Shown here piece by piece: positions 1 through 7,067 of a DNA stretch of 15,107 nucleotides. The stretch comes from Accumulibacter sp. Its GTDB lineage: Bacteria; Pseudomonadota; Gammaproteobacteria; Burkholderiales; Rhodocyclaceae. Location of the stretch: positions 1 to 15,107 of the forward strand of contig JAISNE010000254.1 in assembly GCA_031276375.1 (NCBI GenBank), in the 5' to 3' direction. Below the pieces are notes generated by a model. That model had not been told where the DNA came from, did not search any database, and worked only from the letters and a program-made list of their open reading frames with translations. The position numbers were made by a program, and so were the translations under genes. How positions within the stretch are numbered: the first letter of the stretch is position 1; every line of letters begins with the position of its first letter.

Positions 1-380
1 TCGTCCGAATAGCCGACGCAGGGATGCATGCGCCCGAGATGGCGCCATTGCCTGGCGGTAAAGCCGGTTTCTTCGAGCAGTTCCCTTTGCGCCGTATGCT
101 CGGCAGGCTCTCCCGGATCGATCTTGCCGGCGGGAAATTCAATCACGCAGCCGCCGATGGGATAGCGGAACTGGCGTTCGAGAATGAATTTGCCGTCGTC
201 CAGCACCGGGATCACGACGACGGCGCCCTGGTGCTTCACGTACTCGCGCGTGGTCTCGCTGGCGTCCGGCAGGCGAACCCGGTCCAGGCGGACGTCGAGG
301 AGCTTGCCTCGAAAAACCCGCGAGCTTTCGAGCGGTGTCTCGGCCAGGTGGGAAAAGTCTTCCGGATGCTGTCTGTTCAT
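1..380 (-). CDS. Nudix hydrolase, ADP-ribose pyrophosphatase type (3' end outside window)
   Basis: The first 126 residues of a Nudix hydrolase read on the minus strand from an ATG at 380; the gene runs off the window edge. Residues 84-107 form a perfect Nudix box G-x5-E-x7-RE-U-x-EE-x-G-U (G85, E91, RELLEETGF at 99-107), which binds Mg2+ and positions the pyrophosphate. The preceding stretch with VVVIPVLDDGKFILERQFRY and IEFPAGKID is typical of the ADP-ribose pyrophosphatase (NudF-like) branch, which hydrolyses ADP-ribose to AMP and ribose-5-phosphate. Substrate is inferred from family resemblance only. GAGG at 386-389 lies five bases before the ATG and supports the start. It follows nuoN in the same direction but behind a strong terminator. 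A cytosolic housecleaning role for NAD-derived ADP-ribose would fit beside an NADH-oxidising complex, but this is speculative. Confidence 0.9.
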   Translation of the reverse strand, partial: MNRQHPEDFSHLAETPLESSRVFRGKLLDVRLDRVRLPDASETTREYVKHQGAVVVIPVLDDGKFILERQFRYPIGGCVIEFPAGKIDPGEPAEHTAQRELLEETGFTARQWRHLGRMHPCVGYSD

Positions 381-421
381 TCAAACCTCGATTCAAGGCG
401 TCACGGCCCCGGCGAAAAAGC
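381..421 (-). other. Short leader between nuo terminator and Nudix gene
   Basis: Only 41 bases separate the end of the terminator T-run from the Nudix start codon. They hold the ribosome binding site (386-389), a second T-run (416-419) and a second copy of the 9-base sequence found in the terminator arm (plus-strand GCCCCGGCG at 406-414 and 430-438). I see no convincing -35/-10 pair inside it. The gene must therefore use a promoter overlapping the terminator or the end of nuoN, or be expressed by readthrough. Confidence 0.5.
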
Positions 422-446
422 AAAAAAAAGCCCCGGCGGACGGGGC
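422..446 (-). terminator. Rho-independent terminator of the nuo operon
   Basis: Read on the minus strand, GCCCCG (446-441), a five-base loop TCCGC and CGGGGC (435-430) form a six-base-pair all-GC stem, followed at once by eight T residues (429-422). This is a textbook intrinsic terminator. It lies 55 bases after the nuoN stop codon, so it should end the nuo transcript. The 55-base spacer (447-501) contains a small CCGA-TGAA-TCGG hairpin but no gene. Confidence 0.93.
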
Positions 447-501
447 CGTCCGATTCATCGGCACTGGTGGAAAAATCGGCTGAAAAAGTCGGGTGAAAAG
501 G

Positions 502-2001
502 TCAAAAGACGATGGAATCGGCCAGACTCTCCGTGCAAAGCATCATCAGACCGTTCGGGAGAATGCCGATCAGGGCGACCGCCAGGCCGTTGGCCGACAG
601 GAGCAGCTTCACGTCCATCGTTGCCTCGATCGGCTCGGCGCTTGCCGGCGGGTCGAAATACATGACCTTGACGACGCGCAGGTAATAGAACGCGCCGATC
701 AGCGAGAAAAAGACGGCAACGAGCGCCAGCCACAGGTGCCCGCCGGCGACGGCGGCCTGCAACACCGACAGTTTGGCGAAGAAACCGACGAAGAACGGGA
801 TGCCGGCCATCGAGAACATCATCGTCATCATGATTGCCGCGTACCAGGAGTTGCGTTTGTTCAGCCCGGCGAAGTCGCTGATTTCGTCCGCTTCGAAGCC
901 CGCGCGGGAGAGCAGGAGGATCGTGCCGAAAGCGCCCAGGCTGGCGAGGACATAGGTCACGACATAGAACATCGACGAGCTGTAGGCGCTGATGATGAAA
1001 CTCGGGTCGCCCATGATGACGCCGGTTCCCATGCCCAGCAGCATGAAGCCCATGTGCGAAATCGCGGAGTAGGCCAGCATGCGCTTGATGTTGGTCTGCG
1101 CGATGGCGGCAAAATTGCCGACGGCCATCGACAGCACGGACATGATGATCAGCATCATCTGCCAATCGTGGGAGAAGAGAATCAGCCCGTTGACCAGCAC
1201 GCGGATCACCACGGCGAACGCCGCGAGCTTCGGGGCGCTGGCGATGAACAGCGTCACCGCCGTCGGCGCGCCGTGATAGACGTCGGGAATCCACATGTGG
1301 AAGGGCACCACGCCCAGTTTGAAGGCGATTCCGGCAATCAGGAAAACCAGGCCGAAGGAGACGATGATTCCGTCGTATCCCGCGCCCTTGAACAGGCGCT
1401 CGGCGAACGCCGGTATTTCGAGCGTTCCGGTCGCGCCGTAGAGCATCGACATGCCATAGAGCAGAAGGCCGGAGGCCAGCGCGCCGAGCACGAAATACTT
1501 CATGGCGGCCTCCGTCGCGGCCACCGAGTTGCGGTTCATCGCCACCATGGCGTAAAGCGACAGCGACAGCAATTCGATGCCGATGTAGACGGTGAGGAAA
1601 TGGCTCGCCGAAATCATGACCATCATGCCGAGCGTGGCGAACAGGCACAGCACGTAGAACTCGCCCTTGGCCATCTCCGGACGATCCAGTACGTAGGCGC
1701 GCGAATAGGACAGGACGGCGATGACGCTGATATAGACCAGGAATTTCAGGAGATCGCCCATCCGGTCGGCGACGAACATGTTGCTGAAGGTGTAGGAGAC
1801 CTCTTCGGCGCCGCTGCCGGTCACGGACACCACCGCGGCGCCGAGCAACGTGAGCTGCGTCAGCACGTAGGTGATGGTTCTGTCCCTGTCCTTGGCGAAC
1901 AGGTCGCCGATCAGGATCAGGCAGGCCATCGCCAGCACGAAAATCTCGGCGCTGGCGATGCCCAGCTTGGGCACAACAAATTGCATTTCGGCAAGCGTCA
2001 T
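502..2001 (-). CDS. nuoN: NADH-quinone oxidoreductase subunit N
   Basis: Antiporter-like membrane subunit of complex I, one of three Mrp-related proton pumps of the membrane arm. From the ATG at 2001 it is 499 residues and very hydrophobic, close to the usual length. Conserved charged residues of the half-channel lines are visible: E143 in [18 protein letters not shown]168 ([14 protein letters not shown]), K228 ([20 protein letters not shown]) and K258. The [14 protein letters not shown] and PDVYHGAPT stretches are diagnostic of NuoN. Start choice is uncertain: the frame is also open to a TTG at 2013 that abuts the nuoM stop (adding Met-Val-Phe-Ala), and neither start has a clear Shine-Dalgarno sequence, so translation is probably coupled to nuoM. 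Last gene of the operon. Confidence 0.97.
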   Translation of the reverse strand: MTLAEMQFVVPKLGIASAEIFVLAMACLILIGDLFAKDRDRTITYVLTQLTLLGAAVVSVTGSGAEEVSYTFSNMFVADRMGDLLKFLVYISVIAVLSYSRAYVLDRPEMAKGEFYVLCLFATLGMMVMISASHFLTVYIGIELLSLSLYAMVAMNRNSVAATEAAMKYFVLGALASGLLLYGMSMLYGATGTLEIPAFAERLFKGAGYDGIIVSFGLVFLIAGIAFKLGVVPFHMWIPDVYHGAPTAVTLFIASAPKLAAFAVVIRVLVNGLILFSHDWQMMLIIMSVLSMAVGNFAAIAQTNIKRMLAYSAISHMGFMLLGMGTGVIMGDPSFIISAYSSSMFYVVTYVLASLGAFGTILLLSRAGFEADEISDFAGLNKRNSWYAAIMMTMMFSMAGIPFFVGFFAKLSVLQAAVAGGHLWLALVAVFFSLIGAFYYLRVVKVMYFDPPASAEPIEATMDVKLLLSANGLAVALIGILPNGLMMLCTESLADSIVF

Positions 2002-2013
2002 AGCGAATACCAA

Positions 2014-3498
2014 TTATTGGATCTTGCTTACGGAGATGTGACGCAGCAACTCGTCGACCGAGCTGTGCATGACTTCGGTGAAGGGCTGCGGGTACAGGCC
2101 CATGCCCAGCGCGCAAACCGCCAGCAGCGTGAGCACCAGCCCTTCGCGCCGGCTGATGTCGGTCAATCCGGCGACGTGGTGGTTGCCCACGGCGCCGAAA
2201 ACGACCCGCTTGTACATCCACAGGGTATAGGCGGCTCCGAGGATCATGGTCGATGCCGCGATGAAACCTATCCACAAATCGAACTTGACCGCGGCCATGA
2301 TGACCATGAATTCGCCGACGAATCCCGAGGTGGCCGGCAAACCGGCGTTGGCCATGGCAAAGAGCATGAAAAAGGCGGCGAATTTCGGCATCGTGTTGAC
2401 CACGCCGCCGTAATCCGCGATCTGGCGCGAATGCACCCGGTCGTACATCACGCCGATGCAGTAGAACATCGCGCCGGCGACGAATCCGTGCGAAATCATC
2501 TGCACCAGCGCGCCTTCCATCCCCAGGGGGCTGAAAAGAAAGAACCCGAGCGTCACGAATCCCATGTGCGCGATGGACGAATAGGCGACCAGCTTCTTCA
2601 TGTCCTCCTGCGCCAGCGCGACAAAGCCGATATACACGACGGCGATCAGCGACAAGCCGATAATCAGGCCCGAGAAGGCATGCGAGGCATCGGGAGCGAT
2701 CGGCAGCGAAAAGCGCACGAAGCCATACGCGCCAAGTTTCAAGGCGATGGCGGCCAGCACGATGGAGCCGCCGGTCGGCGCTTCGACGTGGGCGTCCGGC
2801 AGCCAGGTGTGTACCGGCCACATCGGCACCTTGACCGCGAAAGCCACCAGGAAGGCGAGAAATATCCATTGCTGCGTGGCCAGCGAAAGCGGCATCCGAT
2901 GCCAGTCCAGGATGGCGAAACTGCCGGAATCGAGGTACAGGTAAATCAGCGAGATGAGGAACAGGAGCGATCCCATCAAGGTGAACAGGAAGAACTTGAA
3001 GGCGGCGTAAACACGTCTCGGGCCGCCCCAGACGCCGATGATCAGGTAAAGCGGGATCAGCGAGGCTTCGAAAAAGACGTAGAACAGCATGCCGTCCAGA
3101 GCGGTGAAGATGCCGTTGAGCAGCCCCGACATAATCAGGAAGCTGGCGTTGTACTGCGCCACCTTGCTCTCGATCACCCGCCAGCCGGCCAGCACCACGA
3201 TGACGGTGATGAAGCTGTTGAGAATGACGAAGAGCATCGAAATACCGTCGACGCCCAGATGGTAGTTGATTTCGAAGCGCGGGATCCACGGCAGGATCTC
3301 GACGAACTGCATCGCCGGCGTCGCCGTGTCGAAACCGGCGTACAGCGGCAAGGTCACGAGCAGGCCGGCCAGCGCGCCGAGCATGGCCAACGCGCGCGCG
3401 CGAGGCGAATCCCGGTCGGCGCCGGCGAACAGCAGCACGATGAAGCCGGCGAAGATCGGCACCCAGACGGCTAGCGAAAGAATCGGCAATCCTGACAT
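2014..3498 (-). CDS. nuoM: NADH-quinone oxidoreductase subunit M
   Basis: Antiporter-like proton-pumping subunit of the complex I membrane arm, 494 residues, multi-spanning. Key proton-path residues are present: E144 (FYVFFEASLIPLYLIIG), K223 (AFAVKVPMWPVHTWLPDAH), K254 (IALKLGAYGF) and E396 in the distal helix (GFVGEFMVI). The KVPMWPVHTWLPDAHVEAPT block is diagnostic of NuoM. The ATG at 3498 is preceded by a weak GGGA seven bases upstream. A 23-base spacer separates it from the nuoL stop, and the stop codon lies 12 bases before the ATG of nuoN. No irregularity seen. Confidence 0.98.
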   Translation of the reverse strand: MSGLPILSLAVWVPIFAGFIVLLFAGADRDSPRARALAMLGALAGLLVTLPLYAGFDTATPAMQFVEILPWIPRFEINYHLGVDGISMLFVILNSFITVIVVLAGWRVIESKVAQYNASFLIMSGLLNGIFTALDGMLFYVFFEASLIPLYLIIGVWGGPRRVYAAFKFFLFTLMGSLLFLISLIYLYLDSGSFAILDWHRMPLSLATQQWIFLAFLVAFAVKVPMWPVHTWLPDAHVEAPTGGSIVLAAIALKLGAYGFVRFSLPIAPDASHAFSGLIIGLSLIAVVYIGFVALAQEDMKKLVAYSSIAHMGFVTLGFFLFSPLGMEGALVQMISHGFVAGAMFYCIGVMYDRVHSRQIADYGGVVNTMPKFAAFFMLFAMANAGLPATSGFVGEFMVIMAAVKFDLWIGFIAASTMILGAAYTLWMYKRVVFGAVGNHHVAGLTDISRREGLVLTLLAVCALGMGLYPQPFTEVMHSSVDELLRHISVSKIQ

Positions 3499-3521
3499 AG
3501 CGTTCCCAGTCGTTATTCAAT

Positions 3522-5558
3522 TCAGGCGCGCAAGAGCCAAATACAAATGGAAAGAAGCGCGCAGACGCCAAAGATCATCGTGAAGGCATAGTGGTAAATA
3601 TGGCCGGACTGGAACAGGCGCGCCAGCATGGCAATCCCGGCCACGACGCGCACCGAACCGTCCACGATCAGACCGTCGATGACTCCGGCGTCCCCGCCCT
3701 TCCACAATCCGCGACCGAGCAGGCGAGCGCCGGCGGCGATCACCCGTTCGTAGAACTCGTCGAAATAGTATTTGTTTTCGAGCAGCGTATAGAGCGGCCC
3801 GCAAGCGGCCTTGATCGCCGCCGGAATTCCGGGCCGCGCGAGATAGAAGAACCAGGCCGAAAGCACGCCGGCAAGCGCCAGCAGCACCGGCAGTGAAAAC
3901 ACGTGCAAGCCCATGGCCAGGGCGCCGTGGAAATGGCGCGCCAGTTCCTGCATCACCGGATGGGCTTGCCCGTCGATGAAAATGGCCTTTCCGAAGAAAC
4001 CGCCGTACAGCATCGGCTCGATGGTCACGTACCCGATGACGACGGAGGGGATCGCCAGCAGGATGAGCGGCAGGGTCACCACCCACGGCGTTTCGTGCGG
4101 TTTCTGTCCCGGCGCGAGGCCGTGGTGTTCCGCCGCGGCCTGCGCCCCGTCGTGAGCGTGTCCATGCGCTTGCGCCGGCGGCTTGCCGAAACGCTCCTCG
4201 CCGTGGAATACCAGGAAATACATGCGGAACGAATAGAACGCGGTGATGAACACACCGGCCATCACGGAGAAATAGGCGAAGCCGGAACCCGCGATGTGCG
4301 ACAGCTTGACCGCTTCGAGGATCGAGTCTTTCGAGTAGAAGCCCGAGAAGAAAGGCGTCCCGATCAGCGCCAGCGAGCCGATCAGCGAGGTCAGCCAGGT
4401 GATCGGCATGTATTTGCGCAGCCCGCCCATGTTGCGGATGTCCTGGTCGTGGTGCATGCCGATGATTACCGAGCCGGCGGCCAGGAACAGGAGCGCCTTG
4501 AAAAAGGCGTGCGTCATCAGATGGAAAATAGCCACGGAATAGGCCGACGCGCCCAGCGCCACGGTCATGTAGCCAAGCTGCGACAGGGTGGAATAGGCGA
4601 CCACCCGCTTGATGTCGTTCTGGATGATGCCGAGAAAGCCCATGAACAGCGCGGTGATCGAGCCGATGACGAGGACGAACGAGAGCGCGGTGTCCGAAAG
4701 CTCGAACAGCGGCGACATGCGCGAGACCATGAAGATACCGGCGGTCACCATGGTCGCCGCGTGGATCAGCGCGGAAATCGGCGTCGGGCCTTCCATCGAG
4801 TCGGGCAGCCAGACGTGCAGCGGAACCTGCGCCGACTTGCCCATCGCGCCGATGAACAACAGAATGCAGGTGACGCTCATCAGCGAAACCGCCGTGGAGT
4901 CGTCTCCCGGAATCAGGTTTATCGTCGCCCCGGCCAGGTTTTTGGCCTGGTCGAACACCGGCTGGTAATCGAGCGTGCCGAAATTGGCCAATATCAGCCC
5001 GATCCCCAGGATGAAGCCGAAATCGCCGACGCGGTTGGCGAGAAAAGCCTTGAGGTTGGCGAAAATGGCCGTCGGGCGGGTATACCAGAAGCCGATCAGC
5101 AGGTAGGACACCAGGCCGACGGCCTCCCAGCCGAAGAACAACTGCATGAAATTGTTGCTCATCACCAGCATCAGCATGGAAAAGGTGAACAACGAGATGT
5201 AGCTGAAAAAACGGTTGTAGCCGGGATCGTCCCGCATGTAGCCGATGGTGTAGATGTGCACCATCAGCGAGACGAAAGTCACCACGAGCATCATCGTCAC
5301 CGTCAGCGGATCGATCAGGAAACCGACCTGGAAGACGTAATCGCCCGAGGTCATCCACCGATACACCGGACCGTCGAACGCATGGCCCGCCGCCACGTCG
5401 TTCCAGATGATGATCGACGCCGCGAAAGCGATGCCCACGCCGGCAATGGCCGCCACATGGGCCAGCCACCGGGGAATCACGCGGCAGAACAGGCCGGCGA
5501 CGATCGCCCCGAGCAGCGGAGCCATGGGGACGAGCAGGTAGAGTTTTTGCATTTCCAT
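3522..5558 (-). CDS. nuoL: NADH-quinone oxidoreductase subunit L
   Basis: Largest antiporter-like subunit, at the distal tip of the complex I membrane arm, 678 residues including the C-terminal lateral helix region. The proton-path residues appear in order: E145 (GWEAVGLVSYLLIGFW), D179 (NRVGDFGF), K241 (GKSAQVPLHVWLPDSMEGPT), H266 (ALIHAATMV), H350/K354 (HAFFKALLFL) and K410-D411 (FYSKDSIL). A His-rich loop (six His within 465-488) lies between transmembrane helices ahead of the C-terminal part. The ATG at 5558 follows the nuoK stop by three bases, with AAGGG overlapping the end of nuoK as ribosome binding site. A second ATG at 5552 is possible but less well spaced. Confidence 0.98.
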   Translation of the reverse strand: MEMQKLYLLVPMAPLLGAIVAGLFCRVIPRWLAHVAAIAGVGIAFAASIIIWNDVAAGHAFDGPVYRWMTSGDYVFQVGFLIDPLTVTMMLVVTFVSLMVHIYTIGYMRDDPGYNRFFSYISLFTFSMLMLVMSNNFMQLFFGWEAVGLVSYLLIGFWYTRPTAIFANLKAFLANRVGDFGFILGIGLILANFGTLDYQPVFDQAKNLAGATINLIPGDDSTAVSLMSVTCILLFIGAMGKSAQVPLHVWLPDSMEGPTPISALIHAATMVTAGIFMVSRMSPLFELSDTALSFVLVIGSITALFMGFLGIIQNDIKRVVAYSTLSQLGYMTVALGASAYSVAIFHLMTHAFFKALLFLAAGSVIIGMHHDQDIRNMGGLRKYMPITWLTSLIGSLALIGTPFFSGFYSKDSILEAVKLSHIAGSGFAYFSVMAGVFITAFYSFRMYFLVFHGEERFGKPPAQAHGHAHDGAQAAAEHHGLAPGQKPHETPWVVTLPLILLAIPSVVIGYVTIEPMLYGGFFGKAIFIDGQAHPVMQELARHFHGALAMGLHVFSLPVLLALAGVLSAWFFYLARPGIPAAIKAACGPLYTLLENKYYFDEFYERVIAAGARLLGRGLWKGGDAGVIDGLIVDGSVRVVAGIAMLARLFQSGHIYHYAFTMIFGVCALLSICIWLLRA

Positions 5559-5561
5559 GTT

Positions 5562-5873
5562 TCAACCCTTCAGGCTGTCCAGATCATCCACGTGGATGGT
5601 CTTCAGGTTGCGGAACAGCGCCACGAGAATGGCCAGCCCGATGGCCGATTCGGCGGCCGCCACGGTCAGGACGAAAAAGACGAACACCTGCCCGGCCAGA
5701 TCCTGCAGGTAATGCGAGAAAGCGATGAAATTGATATTGACGGCAAGCAGCATCAGCTCGATCGACATCAGGATGATGATCAGGTTTTTCCGGTTCAGGA
5801 AAATCCCGACGATGCTGATGGCGAACAGGATCGCGCCCAATATCAGAAAATGGGACAGTGTCAGTGTTAACAA
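5562..5873 (-). CDS. nuoK: NADH-quinone oxidoreductase subunit K
   Basis: Small three-helix membrane subunit of complex I, homologous to mitochondrial ND4L and MrpC, 103 residues (family usually 100-102). The two essential membrane glutamates are present, E39 ([19 protein letters not shown]) and E75 ([11 protein letters not shown]), 36 residues apart as in E. coli E36 and E72. The start must be TTG at 5873, since no ATG or GTG lies in frame near the expected N terminus. It has a strong GGGGAGG four bases upstream. The C-terminal VDDLDSLKG is typical of proteobacterial NuoK. The stop lies three bases before nuoL. It is the only gene of the cluster set off from its upstream neighbour by a sizeable gap. 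Confidence 0.96.
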   Translation of the reverse strand: MLTLTLSHFLILGAILFAISIVGIFLNRKNLIIILMSIELMLLAVNINFIAFSHYLQDLAGQVFVFFVLTVAAAESAIGLAILVALFRNLKTIHVDDLDSLKG

Positions 5874-5877
5874 GATG

Positions 5878-5884
5878 CCTCCCC
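5878..5884 (-). promoter_or_regulatory. Strong Shine-Dalgarno fixing the TTG start of nuoK
   Basis: Minus-strand GGGGAGG lies four bases before the TTG at 5873. It is the best ribosome binding site in the whole operon, but its spacing is slightly short. With no in-frame ATG or GTG nearby, it decides the nuoK start. It sits eight bases after the 3' arm of the stem-loop at 5893-5922. Confidence 0.75.
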
Positions 5885-5892
5885 GATGACTT

Positions 5893-5922
5893 CGCGCGGA
5901 CGGCGGCAGGCGCCGCCGCGCG
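5893..5922 (-). other. GC-rich intercistronic stem-loop between nuoJ and nuoK
   Basis: On the minus strand CGCGCGG-CGGCG (5922-5911) pairs with CGCCG-T-CCGCGCG (5905-5893). This gives a 12-base-pair, all-GC stem with one bulged T and a five-base loop CCTGC. It lies in the 78-base gap between nuoJ and nuoK, the largest in the operon. No T-run follows, so it is not an intrinsic terminator. A role in transcript stability, processing or nuoK translation is inference. Confidence 0.7.
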
Positions 5923-5951
5923 ATCTTCCCCGGTACGAATCCGCCGCCACG

Positions 5952-6554
5952 TCAATCCCCCTTTTCGGCTGGCATCTGTACGATGCGCAGGCGATCCTTG
6001 GCCTTGACGAAAACCTGCTGCGACGGACTGACCGATTTACTCTTGCGCTTGCCGCGGAGGGTCAGCGCGACCGCCGCGACGATGCCCACCAGCAACACCA
6101 CCGAGGCCAGCTCGAACGGATAAACGTACTCGGTAAACAACAGCCGGCCGACCGCCTGCACGTTGCTGTACCCCGCTTCCGCCTGCGGAACCTCGCTTTC
6201 CAGAACCCCCCAGTACCGGCTGATCAGCACCAGCCCCATCTCGGCGACCACCAGCAAGGCGACGATCGAGCCGAGCGGCAGATAGCTCCAGAACCCCTCG
6301 CGCAAGCGGTCGAGATCGATGTCGAGCAACATCACGACGAACAAAAACAACACCATGACCGCGCCGACGTAAACCAGGATCAGCGCGATGGCCAGAAATT
6401 CGGCCTGCAACAGAACCCAGATGCCGCTGGCGCTGAAAAAGGCCAATACGAGATGCAGCGCCGCATGCACCGGATTGCGCAGGGTCACCACGCGCAGGCT
6501 GGCGAACACCAGGATCGCCGCCAGAAAATAAAAAACGAAGGTTCTGAATTCCAT
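5952..6554 (-). CDS. nuoJ: NADH-quinone oxidoreductase subunit J
   Basis: Membrane subunit of complex I, homologue of mitochondrial ND6, about five transmembrane helices in the first 165 residues, 200 residues in all. The third helix carries the conserved LILVYVGAVMVLFLFVVMLL block (59-78), whose bend (pi-bulge) is thought to couple quinone reduction to proton pumping. E52 lies in the preceding segment (LLQAEFLAIAL). A basic C-terminal tail (KRKSKSVSPSQQVFVKAKDR) follows, as in other proteobacterial NuoJ. The ATG at 6554 has a weak AGG ten bases upstream and follows the nuoI stop by 14 bases. A 78-base gap with a stem-loop separates it from nuoK. Confidence 0.97.
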   Translation of the reverse strand: MEFRTFVFYFLAAILVFASLRVVTLRNPVHAALHLVLAFFSASGIWVLLQAEFLAIALILVYVGAVMVLFLFVVMLLDIDLDRLREGFWSYLPLGSIVALLVVAEMGLVLISRYWGVLESEVPQAEAGYSNVQAVGRLLFTEYVYPFELASVVLLVGIVAAVALTLRGKRKSKSVSPSQQVFVKAKDRLRIVQMPAEKGD

Positions 6555-6568
6555 CGTATCGACGCCTG

Positions 6569-7057
6569 TTAGCGGTATTTGGAATCGAGCTCGCGGTCGG
6601 CGGCGATCTGCGCTTCATAACGATCGCCGTTGGCCAGCAGCATGGGTTTGGTGTAGTACAGATCGCTCTGACTCTCGCCGTGGGACTCGAAGACGCGCGT
6701 CAGGACGATCGCCTCGACCGGACACGCCTCCTCGCAGAAACCGCAGAAAATGCACTTGTTCATATCGATGTCGTAACGCACCGTCCGCCGCGAGCCATCC
6801 TCGCGCTCGCCCGATTCGATGGAAATCGCCATCGCCGGACAGACCGCTTCACACAGCTTGCAGGCGATGCAGCGCTCCTCGCCGCCGGGATGACGCCGGA
6901 GCGCGTGCAGACCGCGGAAACGGAAGCTTTGCGGCGTCTTTTCCTCGGGATAAAACACCGTGGTCTTGCGCGCAAAGGCAAGACGCCCGGTCACGGACAA
7001 GCCCTTGAGCAATTCCTTGAGCAAAAGGCTGTTGAATATTTCCTTCATCGAACCCAT
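6569..7057 (-). CDS. nuoI: NADH-quinone oxidoreductase subunit I (2x[4Fe-4S] ferredoxin-like)
   Basis: Peripheral subunit carrying clusters N6a and N6b, passing electrons from NuoG towards NuoB. It is 162 residues, the standard length of alpha/betaproteobacterial NuoI. Two CxxCxxCxxxCP motifs are intact: C63, C66, C69, C73 ([12 protein letters not shown]) and C102, C105, C108, C112 ([12 protein letters not shown]). In such ferredoxin folds the last Cys of each motif ligates the other cluster. An amphipathic N-terminal helix ([17 protein letters not shown]) docks to the membrane arm. The C terminus [20 protein letters not shown] is family-typical. The ATG at 7057 is preferred over the one at 7048 because GAGAGGCGGG lies just before it. 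Ten bases after nuoH. Confidence 0.98.
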   Translation of the reverse strand: MGSMKEIFNSLLLKELLKGLSVTGRLAFARKTTVFYPEEKTPQSFRFRGLHALRRHPGGEERCIACKLCEAVCPAMAISIESGEREDGSRRTVRYDIDMNKCIFCGFCEEACPVEAIVLTRVFESHGESQSDLYYTKPMLLANGDRYEAQIAADRELDSKYR

Positions 7058-7067
7058 GACCCGCCTC

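Noticed and set aside
139..423. Minus-strand 94-codon frame overlapping the Nudix gene
   Set aside because: Out-of-frame reading. The frame starting at 380 gives the Nudix motif and has a ribosome binding site; this one starts inside the terminator T-run.
24..665. Plus-strand frame across the Nudix gene and the terminator
   Set aside because: It runs through the intrinsic terminator and into the end of nuoN, has low-complexity Arg/Pro-rich content, and opposes a gene with a perfect Nudix box.
493..3474. A very long open frame (993 codons) on the plus strand opposite nuoM and nuoN
   Set aside because: It is the antisense shadow of GC-rich coding sequence with strong third-position GC. The translation is rich in His, Asp, Glu, Gln and Arg with no recognisable domain, and nuoM/nuoN on the other strand are certain.
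455..3571. A 1038-codon minus-strand frame spanning nuoM and nuoN in another phase
   Set aside because: An Arg/Ala/His-rich out-of-frame reading of two certain genes, which crosses their boundary; it has no family signature.
4928..4951. CCAGG...CCTGG inverted repeat within nuoL
   Set aside because: Five-base arms inside coding sequence, with codons encoding an ordinary NuoL loop; at this GC content such a repeat is expected by chance.
3903..5870. A 655-codon plus-strand frame opposite nuoL and nuoK
   Set aside because: Antisense shadow with biased low-information composition; the membrane proteins on the minus strand carry all the known NuoL/NuoK motifs.
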